DNA of 64,000 nucleotides from Diploptera punctata (Eukaryota; Arthropoda; Insecta; Blattodea; Blaberidae), in assembly GCA_030220185.1 (NCBI GenBank), contig JASPKZ010003424.1:868001-932000 (forward strand), in the 5' to 3' direction. Every line of letters begins with the position of its first letter. The first letter of the stretch is position 1. The translations under genes were made by a program, and so were the position numbers. The notes beneath the pieces were generated by a model. That model was given only the letters and a program-made list of their open reading frames with translations, did no database searches and had not been told where the DNA came from. Shown here piece by piece: positions 42,635-53,029 of this stretch.

Positions 42635-42925
42635 AAAAGCGTGGGGTGTTTTTTTTATGATTTTTACATTTTCTTCTTAGAGACTTTACTTTTACCAATA
42701 TCTGTTTATTATCAAATATATTAATTGGTATAGAGCACCCCACGCTTTTGATGGTAAAATTATTTTCTGTAGTTTTATTCTATATGTGTTAGAGATGATT
42801 TTTTTCTTGACTACTTTAAATTTATCCCAAGCGTGTTGGAAATTAAAATTATTTTTCAGTTTTTAGTTCGGTTTTCTAATAAAGCGTGTTGTTTTAGTTT
42901 TTTAAAACTATTATTTATTTTATTT
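42635..42925. repeat. FB2: foldback, left arm mostly missing
   Basis: Only about 20 bp of the left arm ('GAAAAGCGTGGGGTG') remain; the loop and full right arm are present, with the loop in the same direction as FB1. Confidence 0.8.
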
Positions 42926-42927
42926 TC

Positions 42928-43100
42928 AGATGATTCTGGCCAGGATTTTAGAGAAAAATGAAATTATTGTATTGTCACGGGTCCTTTACAAGTATACAAA
43001 GTTTCATGTAGATCCAATGATTGTAAGTGGGTGAAAATCGCGTTGAAAGATTCCGTTACATAGATAGATAGATACAGGTCAAGCTAATATAAAGCGTGTA
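42928..43100 (+). repeat. U unit 4 with GATA terminus
   Basis: 'CAGATGATTCTGGCCAGG' to 'CCGTTACATAGATAGATAG' then 'CAGGTCAAGCTAATATAAAG'. Confidence 0.88.
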
Positions 43101-43107
43101 ATATAAA

Positions 43108-43580
43108 TAAATAATAGTTTTAAAAAACTAAAAGAACACGCTTTATTAGAAAACTAAAAAATGAAAAATAATTTTAATTTCCAATACGCTTGGGATAAAA
43201 TAAAGTGCTCAACAAAAAATCATCTCCAACACATGTAGAATAAAATTAGAGTTATCAACAAAAAAGAAAATAATTTTACCATCAAAAGCGTGGGGTGCTC
43301 TATATCAATTAATATATTTGATAATAAACAGATATTGGTAATAGTAAGCTCTGTAAGAATAAAATGTAAAAATCATAAAAAGCACCCCACGCTTTTGATG
43401 GTAAAATTATTTTCTTTTTGTTGATAACTCTAATTTTATTCTACATGTGTTGGAGATGATTTTTTTTGTTGAGCACTTTATTTTATCTCAAGCGTATTGG
43501 AAATTAAAATTATTTTTCATGTTTTAGTTTTCTAATAAAGCGTGTTCTTTTAGTTTTTTAAAACTATTATTTATTTTTTA
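43108..43580. repeat. FB3: foldback with flipped loop
   Basis: Both arms are present (43108-43301 and 43382-43580). The loop reads 'CTATATCAATTAATATATTTG' and 'AACAGATATTGGTAATAG', the reverse complement of FB1's loop, although the right flank is the same as FB1's. Confidence 0.9.
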
Positions 43581-43664
43581 GTTTTAATATTTTACAGAAT
43601 GAGATAAAAATGTAAATACCTTTAAATTCGGTACTATTGCAGTATGAGCTCTTCTATAAAAAAA

Positions 43665-43752
43665 ACCCTCCCAGCCGGATTTGAACCAGCGACGTATGGA
43701 TTACTGAAATTATATACCATTAAGAGTTCACTGCTCTACCAACTGAGCTCTT
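43665..43752 (-). other. tRNA-Tyr-derived sequence with intron, degenerate
   Basis: Complement 'GAGCTCAGTTGGTAGAGCAG', intron-like 'ATGGTATATAATTTCAGT' and 'GGTTCAAATCCGGCTGG'. The anticodon loop is altered and one nucleotide longer. Confidence 0.7.
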
Positions 43753-43814
43753 ACAACGATTGACTAAAAGCTGGACAAGTCCGCAACCTATTATACCAGT
43801 TTTCAGTTTTTTGA

Positions 43815-44335
43815 TTTTCGGATGATTCTGGCCAGGATTTTAGAAACAAAATATGAAATTATAGTATTGTCACGGGTCCTCTACACGTATACAAAGTTTC
43901 AAGTCGATCCAATGTTTCTAAGTGGGTGAAAATCGCGTTGAAAGATTCCGTTACATTGATACAAAAACACGTTTTTTGATTTTCTGATGATTATGGCCAA
44001 AATTTTAGAAAATAAATATGAAATTATTGTATTGTCACGGGTCCTCTACAAGTATACAAAGTTTCAAGTCGATCCAGTGTTTCTAAGTGGGTGAAAATCG
44101 CGTTGAAAGATTCCGTTACATTGATACGAAAACACTTTTTTTTATTTTCTGATGATTATGGCCAGGATTTAAAAAAATAAATATGAAATTATTGTATTGT
44201 CACGGGTCCTCTACAAGTATACAAAGTTTCAAGTCGATCCAATGATTTTAAATGGGTGAAAATCGCGTTGAAAGATTCCGTTACATAGATAGATAGATAG
44301 ATATATACAGGTCAATCTAATATAAAGCGTGTAAA
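43815..44335 (+). repeat. U units 5-7 with GATA terminus
   Basis: Three head-to-tail units starting near 43815, 43978 and 44143, each about 163 bp; the last ends in GATA repeats and 'CAATCTAATATAAAGCGTG'. They are more alike to each other than to units 1-4 ('AAATCGCGTTGAAAGATTCC'). Confidence 0.9.
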
Positions 44336-44446
44336 AATAAAGGTAAATCTGCGATATCAAAATTAAATGGTGTTTTATGGGATCAGAATATAAGTTCCAA
44401 AACAAAAAAAACTAATACAGAAATGAATACATGGCTTACGGAACAG

Positions 44447-44636
44447 AAACATGGGAATAAAGATAAAAAATAAATATGAAATTATTGTATTGTCACGAGT
44501 CCTCTACAAGTATACAAAATTTCAAGTCGATCCAATGATTTTAAGTGGGTGAAAATCGCGTTGAAAGATTCCGTTACATAGATAGATAGATAGATAGATA
44601 GATACAGGCCAAGCTAATATAAAGCGTGTAACAATA
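44447..44636 (+). repeat. U unit 8, separate insertion
   Basis: A single 5'-truncated unit ('AAATAAATATGAAATTATTG' onward) with (GATA)n and terminus 'CAAGCTAATATAAAGCGTG', inserted in the LINE remnant. Flanks share an AATAA(A)G-like string, a possible target duplication. Confidence 0.8.
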
Positions 44637-44975
44637 AGTAGGGCCTAAATTAAATTTCGCAGAAATTGATTTTTGGGAGCGCTCATATGGAATTTCTAGA
44701 AGGAGTAAATTAAAAAAAGAATGAATGTTAACATTTCAATTGTATATTAAATAAACTTTTAAAATGGGATGGTCATGTAAGAAGAATGACAAGACAGATT
44801 AAAAAAAAAACGAAATCGGTGCCACCTGACAGAAGTCGAAGAAGGTAGCAAAAACTAACGGGTATTTAAAATGTTTTAAGCATCATGAGGGACAAAGAAT
44901 TCGATGATGGATATTGAAATGTGGAGGAGAATTACATCAGACTAATTGGGTGCCGGAAGATGTAAAACCTGCTAA

Positions 44976-46115
44976 ATAAATAAATAAATAAAATAATATT
45001 GATGTCATCTTCTAATGAATTAGCTCCTGTTTGATGATAAACGGGTCATGAGCGTAGTTAAAAGAATAAGAAGTAATATCCAAATCCCATGATTGACTGG
45101 TTACCTGTCTCATACTCAGTTTAAGTCCTGTTCTATAATTTTGACGTAAAGATTTGAGATACCATGTAATTTCAGAATGCATTCAATACGTCCTACATAA
45201 ATAACCATATGTATTTTAATTTTAGAATAATGTTTGTGATACAAGCCGCCTTCTGTTAATTATGTAGTTAACCAATCATTGCTTCTAAAATTCATTATGA
45301 ATCACCGTTGAGGTTGTGTATTAAAATGTTGAAAGATTTAAGTAAGTTTTATAAACACAAATTCATTTCAGTTGAGGATGACTGATGTTTAAGGTACTTA
45401 TTTTAATATGTTAACATTTTAAGTAGAAAACTTCGAACCCAGAAGCTAGCTTGGTAGTCATTTAATGTGAAGTACAAATTTAAAGAGATTCATTATAGAG
45501 CATATTTTTAAATTGTCCTTCACTTAGAATCTCCGTAAAATAAGAGAATTCCTCAGGAAGTTGAATTTATGGTCAAATTTCCTTGTTTCGGAATATACGT
45601 GCACTGTTATATGCTGTGCTTGAATAATAATAGGAATTGAGTGAACTTGTTCGGACAAAATTACTATACATTTTCAAAACATGCTAGTTACGTTACTCAA
45701 AACAGTAAGACTGAAAGTGGCGGCTTGAAAGTCAACATTTCTTGATTAATGTACCGGTGTATGATTCCTTTCCTGCAGTTGTACCAGCTCCCCACTTAGT
45801 TTGTTTTCGTTTGTTCCCTTCCCTACGGCGGATTATTCAGATCAGCATATAAAACTATGTTTTTGTCTGTTAAATTGTGTATACACAGATTGCGAGATGA
45901 CAAACGTGGCTGCTAGTGTGATTTTTTAATTTCGGGTTTCAGGTAAACCCACACTTCTAATGGGTGATTTCGCTGAATTTTGGAGAATACCTCGTATACA
46001 ATATACTGGGTTTCATTTCAAGGGCTTGAAAATTTCGGTCAGTAGTACGATTCTTACATTTTCGCTTCAGATGAACGATTTCAATCCTACTTTTTTAATT
46101 GATTGCTATAACCCG
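44976..46115. other. unannotated
   Basis: AT-rich, no gene or repeat recognised apart from a short AAATA run at 44976-44992. Confidence 0.45.
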
Positions 46116-46500
46116 AGATGTGTCCACCGCTGTGGTCTCGGGGTAGCGTGCTGCCTTGTCACGCAGCGGGCCCGGGTTTCGATCCCCGGTCGGGACAGTT
46201 TTTCTGGGTGAGGTTTTTATCGGGGTTTTTCCTCACCTGTAAGACAAATGTCAGGAAAACTTCAAGGCCCAAACAGTCCCCGAAATCATATGGCCATCGC
46301 AATCATCATCATTCATATTCATCTTAGGCTAAGCTTAGGATTAGGGACTCTCCAGGCGCACTATTATCATCATCATCCGTCATATCACCGGGGCAACGTA
46401 ACCCCGCCTTCCAGGCGCCCCAACCTCAGAAGTGGGTTACAAGTACGCCATGCCAGGAGAGAAACCAGAAATGTCAAAAGACAAACCTGGGGCATTTGAA
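46116..46500 (+). mobile_element. SINE-A, full plus-strand copy
   Basis: Head 'CCGCTGTGGTCTCGGGGTAG' (A box) and 'GGGTTTCGATCCCCGG' (B box with one extra T), body 'GGTGAGGTTTTTATCGGGG', 'CATATGGCCATCGCAATC', (CAT)n, then the tail 'GGGGCAACGTAACCCCGCC' to 'CAAACCTGGGGCATTTGAA'. An A-rich stretch follows. Confidence 0.92.
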
Positions 46501-46582
46501 AAAGGAAAAAAAAAAACCCCCGATATGTGGATCCGAAAAGAACGAAGCTTGCCGCTGGTTGAGCTTTAAAAAGCAGGCGCAC

Positions 46583-46602
46583 ATACACACACACACTCAT
46601 TC

Positions 46603-46651
<49 letters not shown>
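46583..46651. repeat. (CA)n/(TG)n(TA)n microsatellite
   Basis: CACACA at 46583-46594, then TGTGTG 46603-46615, then TA repeats to 46651. Confidence 0.95.
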
Positions 46652-46652
<1 letters not shown>

Positions 46653-47407
46653 ATGATAAGTATAGTGTCTCTATTTAGGGGCGATGAAGCAGTAGGTCCA
46701 TTCTCTAGGACTTTACTAAAAGACGAAGTATGCATTAAAAATACGGCAGAAGTATATTTAATTACTATAGAGTAATAACAATAAATGTTCTTACTTTATA
46801 TATACAGTAAACTGGATGCAGATTCTTTATATTATTCGAAGCATCTGTATAAACAAGTTATAAAGTATTAAATAGTCATATCTGAAATCTGTAGATCTTC
46901 ACATTTTACATTCCTCTATATTTTATGGAACAAGATATTTCTTAGAAGTTTCTGTTATTGGTTACTTAAAAGTTATTGAAACTTCCATTTCATTTGCTAT
47001 TGGAAACTTGCTCTGCTGCTTCTACAAAATTCCTTGTGGGAGTATTTGAAGTTTACAAATTATATAGCCATATGCATACAAATAACTATTTCTCTCTTTT
47101 TAGTGGCTCCTCGTGCAGATTTTTACGATTTTACTGAACGTTACTTTTACATTGCATTTTATATGTCTCCCTCCTCCTCCCCACCCATCTCCTGTTTTAG
47201 CATCGTGTTATCCTTCATGAAAAAAAAAAATGTTTTTAATGCGACTTTATGAAAATGGAGTATAATGGCGTGGTAAATAGCACTAGTTCATATTAAGCTC
47301 ATGCAATGCTGAAATGTTTATCATAACATTCAGTAACATTTTGCGTTTTACTTATCTCGAGATATATAGGGTGTAAATAATAATTATTGAAGTAATCTAT
47401 GTTGTAA
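46652..47407. other. unannotated
   Basis: Nothing recognised. Confidence 0.45.
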
Positions 47408-47615
47408 TTTGGTTTTGGTTACTTACTTACTTAAATCACTGGCACTATCGAACCCGTAGGTTCATAGTTAATGTTATTCTCCCACCTCATTCTTGGTCTA
47501 CCAACTGGACGTTTTCCCTCTGGCTTTCTTACAAGAAGCTTCCACGCAAGTCTTTCATTCCCCATACGTGCAACATGTCCTGCCCATCGCAGTCTACGAG
47601 ACTTAACTGTTCTTA

Positions 47616-48465
47616 TGTGCGGGGGGGGGGGACGAGAGAACCCTTAAACCATAAACACGCTTCTTGCTACCACTTGTCCGGGATCTAGTTTTGTTGATGC
47701 TGTATTTATCAATGTGGTCGTGACATTCAAAGATGTTATCAGTAAGAAAGCAGCCTGCCTCGGGCCCATGAAAGGCGGCTATTAATTCATCTTTCTTTCC
47801 CTGATGAACGTACATACAAATATAGATACTATTTCTTAAATGCGTACAGGGAGTGATTTTGTTACAGGATAGTGAGCAATTACTATACTTGAATAATAAC
47901 AAGGGGCGTAGTGTAAAAAAAGATAACCTTTTAATATAAACAAGTTTGATTGTAAAACAAAATAATAAATTAATAACAAAAGATGATGCTTGATCAATCA
48001 ATCAAGCTTAGCTTGTAAAAACAACTAAATAAATACCATACCATACATAATGCCACAGTCACACAGATGTCCAAGCTTTTTAGGAATGCCTTCTTCCGTA
48101 CATAGCTGGACTAACTCAGAATCGACCTCTTCTCGGTCTTAATCAACTTGTCTATATATGTAGACCACCATATTAACTTCCTAACTGCATGGTGAACTAG
48201 ATTTGGATTCGACTTTTGAATCCACTTTGAAATAACTAAACGCCACTTGCTAGGCTGATCGAATGATGATGTTCGGTAAGAGTACACTGCATATAAAGGT
48301 TCGCAAATAGGGGGGATATGCGCTGTAGAGATGCGCGGCAGAAAGGATGAAAAGGGAAGGGTTAGCCACACGGAAAAGAGGACATTGGCATAGTTCACAA
48401 ATGTTCTGTAGTAGGGAAGAGAACAAAGATACCTTACTGAACCGCAAAAAGGCACTTTCGGTTCA
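47616..48465 (-). repeat. left LTR (3' LTR of the element), 850 bp
   Basis: Starts TGTGCGGGG and ends GGTTCA (TG...CA). It matches the right LTR essentially base for base: one substitution was seen (G at about 48308, T in the other) plus a difference in the G-run near the start. Flanked on the left by CTTA. Confidence 0.93.
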
Positions 48466-49317
48466 ATAACTCCCCCTGCGCCCTCCGGGTAAAAGAAAAC
48501 AGTCCATAAACTTCAAAATAATGTCCAGTAGAAGAATCCCACGTTGGGAGTGGCACATCAACACTATCAGATTCCAGCGGTAAACTTCAATACGAATCTT
48601 CCATCGTCCCCTAAATCACAATCACCACACTCGCTTCCATGTTGACTATCCAGGCGCTGAAAATCAACTCCAACTGGACTCAGTCGCCATAGTACAACTC
48701 TGCGGTGTTCCAGGTGCTGAACCGGGTGACGATACTATAGCTGGATTGCCGGAACGCAATCCCGCTCCACCGCTTTCCAGGAATCTGTAGTTCTAGAGCC
48801 ACTATGTCGATCAGCTGGGCACTCGGGGGTCGGCCGGATCCTCCAAGCGCTCGACTGCCGAACATTCCAGGCTGCGTCGTAATGCCAATGTTAAGGATGG
48901 GTAAACTGAAACAAAAAACAGGCGAAGACAGGAAAACGGAACCACAGACATACTAGTTTAACATGTGCCATAATACAAACATGCTTTTTTTTTTTTGTTA
49001 ACCATTATCTAGTTTAACATACAGATATATTTTTACAACACACATGCTTGGATTTACTCCATAGCATAACATAGTTTAATTTGACTGACATGTTGTATTT
49101 AAAACGTGTCCATGGACGCCTACTAACTTCCAGTTACCCTCGTTTTAGAATTTAGTTTGCGTCTCATTAGCAAAACCTGGACCACGTATACAGAAACTCA
49201 CTCTAGCAACTCCTACAACCAAAAGGATGGCACAATCAGCTCAAATACCAATATACATAAGTAGTTTACTCTAATATCCCAAACAAATATATACATATAA
49301 ACAAACCACGTAGAATA
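48466..49317. other. LTR element internal DNA downstream of gag
   Basis: About 850 bp where pol would be expected. It is GC-richer at 48600-48850; the open frame at 48680-48865 (-) shows no RT, integrase or protease motif. Confidence 0.5.
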
Positions 49318-49973
49318 TTAAGATCGACACTCTCTAGAAAGATGTCCATAACGCTGACATTTCCAACATTGTAGATTACTTTTCGATTGCCATGAAGAAC
49401 GATTCGCAGAAGTATTAGATTTACTTAAATTATCAGACTTACTTTTTTCACATATTCTAAACTCTCCATCCAAGAAAATCTCAATTTAACAACTTCACTC
49501 CAAACCTTCAACAGTATTCCTCCAATGCAACTCAAAATCGAGTTTACAAAATATTCATCGGGAACCAATTTCAATTCGAAGATCGAGTTAAGTTTAATAA
49601 GGAAGACAACTAGCAATTCCTTATCATCACCATCGCAAGGATCAACTTTTCTAATCAACTCTCGAAAAATTCGCTGATTATTTTCCTCCATATGAGAAGA
49701 AAGGTTGGGGACCGTTCCACTAGAAAAATCCTTGATGGAGCTAAGTCTACGATCACTTATATTCTTGTTCTGTTCTGCAGAATAATCTTCCTGAATTGCG
49801 CTGTCTACAATAAACTTACGCTTAATTAATGTTTGTTCAGCCGGGGAGAGAGAATTCATATGAATTTTAAGTCGCTGACGTAATATATTTACATCGCCTT
49901 CAACTTCAATGCCTAGTAAGCTTAACTCTCGGACGAGATTATCTTTAGATATTACATCTATCCAACTAGGCAT
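49318..49973 (-). CDS. gag-like protein of the LTR element, one frame break
   Basis: The likely start is the ATG at 49973 (MPSWIDVISKDN), because the upstream in-frame Met at 50036 adds only a short hydrophobic stretch. Residues about 10-40 ('LVRELSLLGIEVEG...LRQRL') resemble the SAP-like N-terminus of insect retrotransposon gags. A central helical part ('FRELIRKVDPCDGD', 'FLIKLNSIFELKLVPDEYF') fits a capsid region. The open frame ends at 49425. In the -1 frame it continues to 49318 and contains a zinc knuckle, CWKCQRYGHLSREC (C-X2-C-X4-H-X4-C). The switch lies at a run of six A's near 49440. Whether this is a mutation or a programmed slip is unknown. Confidence 0.7.
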
Positions 49974-50365
49974 GTCTACAAAGTACAATGAACACAAGAT
50001 GTAAATAATTATAAGCGAACGTAGCCTAGTATGCATAAATCACCCTCTGTTACGTATAAAGAAAGATGAGGCAATATCATTTACGTAACATAATACAAAC
50101 GCGTAAATTAATGCTTTTCATTAACTTTAACATAAATACCAAGTATCGAAAACAAATAGTTGTCCGCAGGGTAATATCTCTGAAAAAAAATGTCGATTTT
50201 CTAATTCCAAACTTACGACCATACAGAGTTTATACCCTTGCTTTGGTACTTGAAACCAAAACTCCGAAACTTGAATAGAAAATTTTAAATCAATACTACT
50301 AGAACCACAGTTAATAAAATACAGCATATCTTTCAAAGTGAAAGATACAAAACCATACGCACTGC

Positions 50366-50424
50366 AATACCATTTGTACGGGGGGGGGGAGCAAGAACCC
50401 TTAAACCACGGTCTGCGCACCATT
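50366..50424 (-). repeat. short duplicated LTR/PBS boundary
   Basis: 'CATTTGTACGGGGGGGGG' followed by 'GAACCCTTAAACCA' repeats the LTR edge 'CATTTGTGCGGGGGGG...GAACCCTTAAACCA' just upstream of the 5' LTR. It appears to be a small tandem duplication of the LTR end plus the first bases of the primer site. Confidence 0.65.
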
Positions 50425-51278
50425 TGTGCGGGGGGGGACGGGGGACGAGAGAACCCTTAAACCATAAACACGCTTCTTGCTACCACTTGTCCGGGATCTA
50501 GTTTTGTTGATGCTGTATTTATCAATGTGGTCGTGACATTCAAAGATGTTATCAGTAAGAAAGCAGCCTGCCTCGGGCCCATGAAAGGCGGCTATTAATT
50601 CATCTTTCTTTCCCTGATGAACGTACATACAAATATAGATACTATTTCTTAAATGCGTACAGGGAGTGATTTTGTTACAGGATAGTGAGCAATTACTATA
50701 CTTGAATAATAACAAGGGGCGTAGTGTAAAAAAAGATAACCTTTTAATATAAACAAGTTTGATTGTAAAACAAAATAATAAATTAATAACAAAAGATGAT
50801 GCTTGATCAATCAATCAAGCTTAGCTTGTAAAAACAACTAAATAAATACCATACCATACATAATGCCACAGTCACACAGATGTCCAAGCTTTTTAGGAAT
50901 GCCTTCTTCCGTACATAGCTGGACTAACTCAGAATCGACCTCTTCTCGGTCTTAATCAACTTGTCTATATATGTAGACCACCATATTAACTTCCTAACTG
51001 CATGGTGAACTAGATTTGGATTCGACTTTTGAATCCACTTTGAAATAACTAAACGCCACTTGCTAGGCTGATCGAATGATGATGTTCGGTAAGAGTACAC
51101 TGCATATAAAGGTTCGCAAATAGGTGGGATATGCGCTGTAGAGATGCGCGGCAGAAAGGATGAAAAGGGAAGGGTTAGCCACACGGAAAAGAGGACATTG
51201 GCATAGTTCACAAATGTTCTGTAGTAGGGAAGAGAACAAAGATACCTTACTGAACCGCAAAAAGGCACTTTCGGTTCA
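50425..51278 (-). repeat. right LTR (5' LTR of the element), 854 bp
   Basis: Same as the left LTR except one substitution at about 51123 and a G-run written 'GGGGGGGGACGGGGGACGAG' instead of a single long G-run. Followed by CTTA. Confidence 0.93.
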
Positions 51279-51502
51279 CTTATTATATCTGGTTTCCTAT
51301 AAAGACCATGTAGTTCATTGTTATGTAGTCTTCTCCATTCTCCTGTCTGTTCATCTCATTTTGGTCCAAACATTTTCCTAAGTACTTTATTCTCAAATAC
51401 TTGTAATCTTCTTTCCTCCCTTAAAGTAAGAGTCCATGTTTGGTTTTGGTTACATTTTGTTATTGCTGTTTATTGTTCGGTATTTTTGAAAATTGTCTGG
51501 TT

Positions 51503-51507
<5 letters not shown>

Positions 51508-51587
<80 letters not shown>
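51508..51587. repeat. (ACT)n(AAT)n microsatellite
   Basis: ACT repeats then AAT repeats, the same composite type as at 19166. Confidence 0.95.
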
Positions 51588-51588
<1 letters not shown>

Positions 51589-51594
51589 CTTCTA

Positions 51595-52974
51595 CACCGT
51601 GTTCCAAAATGATTAACGGGGTTTCAAAGTTATTTAATTTGCCTTACATGATATATGTGAGAACACAACTTGGATGGGATTGAAGAGAAACTCTTCGAGT
51701 TTTCATAACATACTTTATAAGTGTTCGATGTGAGCACCTTTCGGTGCACAAAATAATCTATTTTTATAAACAAGTCCCAGAACTACACAACGGCACACAG
51801 CTAGCCTATGGTCGAATTCTTCCGAAACCTTGGTCAACATATTTGGAGTAATGGATTCAAAAGCAGCAACAATCCTTCTTCTTAAGTCTGGAAGGTCGAC
51901 GAGAAGTGGTGGTACGTACACATGGTCCTTCACATACTCCCACACGAAGAACTCACAAGATGTGAGATCGGGAGACCATGGAGACTATCGGAAATAAACC
52001 ATGTTATCCTGACCGGCGCGTCCTATCCATCGTCGGGGAACATTACAGTTCAGCCACTGTCGCACATCATTAAGAAAATGAGATGAAGCGTCGTTTTGTT
52101 GCCAAATGAAGTCTTGGGGTGCGGACTCATTTAGCTGAGGAAAAAGATAAATCTGCAGCATATCCAGATACGAGATGCCTCATACTTTTTTCATTGAAAA
52201 AGAACGGCCCGTAGGTTCGTTGTTTGGATATAGCACAGAAAACATTAACCTGCGGGGAATCTCTTTCATGTTGGATTATTGCATGTGGATTCGCCACCCC
52301 CAAATACGTACACTATGTTTATTCACCTTGCCACTGGTATGAAAACATGCTTCATCTCTAAACATAAAACGACTGAAGTTATCTTCATCATTTTCTGGTG
52401 GACGTTGCATTTTCATGCATAAATTAGTCCCTGCCACCAGGCCCGTAGGTTTTAGGGCTTGTAGTAACTGCAAACGAAGGTCGCATATGAAGTCGCTTTC
52501 GTAAACTCTCCACAATGTCGTGGTAGGCATTTGCAGTTCACGCCTAGCACGCCGCGCAGATTTTTGTGCACTACGTATGAAAGCTACTCTGACATTCTCG
52601 AGTCTTTAATTTGGTGTTCGTGGACGTCCTGGACTTTCCTTTTACAGACACATCCGGTTGTTTCTTATACCATCGACGGATACTCTTTATCTGTCGGAGG
52701 ATCAATTCCAAATTGCCGTCGGAAAGCTCGCTGCACTGCAACAATGGAACTAGACCGCGCAAATTGCAACACACAGAATTACTTCTGTACAGTAGTCGAA
52801 ATTTTCACAAATTTGATGCTGTGACGTAATAATGACAAGAAAACAGAATACTGCATACCAGATATAAAACGTTCACATTTTTTCTTTCGTTATAGAAAAT
52901 AATCATGCATCCTATTTCGTTTGTAAAGCTATACCAACTGCTTAAAACCCCGTTCATCATTTTTAAACACGGTG
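51595..52974 (-). mobile_element. Tc1/mariner-type transposon, 1.38 kb
   Basis: Inverted ends of about 30 bp: 'CACCGTGTTCCAAAATGATT' at the left, complement of 'AACACGGTG' at the right, both continuing to AACGGGGTTT, with flanking TA (51593-51594 and 52975-52976). This fits IS630/Tc1/mariner elements. It contains a broken transposase gene on the minus strand. Confidence 0.88.
51712..52830 (-). pseudogene. transposase of the Tc1/mariner-type element, decayed
   Basis: In order on the minus strand: an N-terminal helix-turn-helix-like part (52571-52774, 'VQRAFRRQFGI' and 'RRWYKKQPDVSVKGK'); 'LPRHCGEFTKATSYA' region; the first catalytic Asp in 'MFRDEACFHTSGKVNKHSVR' (52276-52530); the second Asp in 'NDASSHFLNDVRQWLN' (about 52090-52040); and the end 'SPDLTSCEFFVWEYVKDHVY' into 51715-51945, where a Glu stands where these families usually have Asp or Glu. 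Stops and at least three frameshifts make it inactive. The architecture resembles the large insect transposase group with an N-terminal DUF4817-type domain; that assignment is from memory of the family. Confidence 0.75.
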
Positions 52975-53029
52975 TATATTGTGATAATTAATCTATTATA
53001 TAGACATCATAGCGCAAATGCATGATAGG

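Larger units (their letters stand above)
41190..44975 (+). mobile_element. LINE-C-like remnant split by the composite repeat
   Basis: Three islands in order: 41195-41345 ('LDGKKYKLV...DKTYLDGSRGADID'), 44336-44446 ('KSAISKLNGVLWDQNIS') and 44650-44970 ('AEIDFWERSYGISRRSKLKK' then 'KWDGHVRRMTRQ' in another frame). They follow the order of a LINE-C-like RT C-terminus, so the repeats at 41346-44335 and 44447-44636 were inserted later. Confidence 0.6.
47616..51278 (-). mobile_element. LTR retrotransposon, gag-only, 3.66 kb
   Basis: Two LTRs (850 and 854 bp), 4-bp CTTA duplication (47612-47615 and 51279-51282), and an internal region of only about 1.96 kb. On the minus strand a putative primer-binding site 'TGGTGCGCAGACCGTGG' begins 2 bp after the 5' LTR (50422-50406) and a purine tract precedes the 3' LTR (48471-48486). 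Only a gag-like gene is present; no protease, RT, RNase H or integrase motif was found, so it must depend on a partner. Superfamily (Ty3/gypsy or BEL) is not settled. Confidence 0.85.
47423..51438 (-). mobile_element. LINE-B insertion with 15-bp TSD, split by LTR element
   Basis: The two LINE-B pieces (47423-47615, with a (TTAC)n tail, and 51279-51438) read continuously if 47616-51278 is removed. 'TTTGGTTTTGGTTAC' at 47408-47422 and 51439-51453 brackets the whole. The LINE-B copy was about 350 bp, 5'-truncated, and inserted before the LTR element. Confidence 0.88.

Noticed and set aside
42098..44636. Regularly repeated units resembling a CRISPR array
   Set aside because: Units are about 165 bp, contiguous, without unique spacers, and the genome is eukaryotic.
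47603..48455. Frames of 132 and 114 codons in the LTRs, repeated at 50401-51268
   Set aside because: They lie entirely inside both LTRs and show no domain; they are non-coding LTR sequence, although intact because the LTRs are young.
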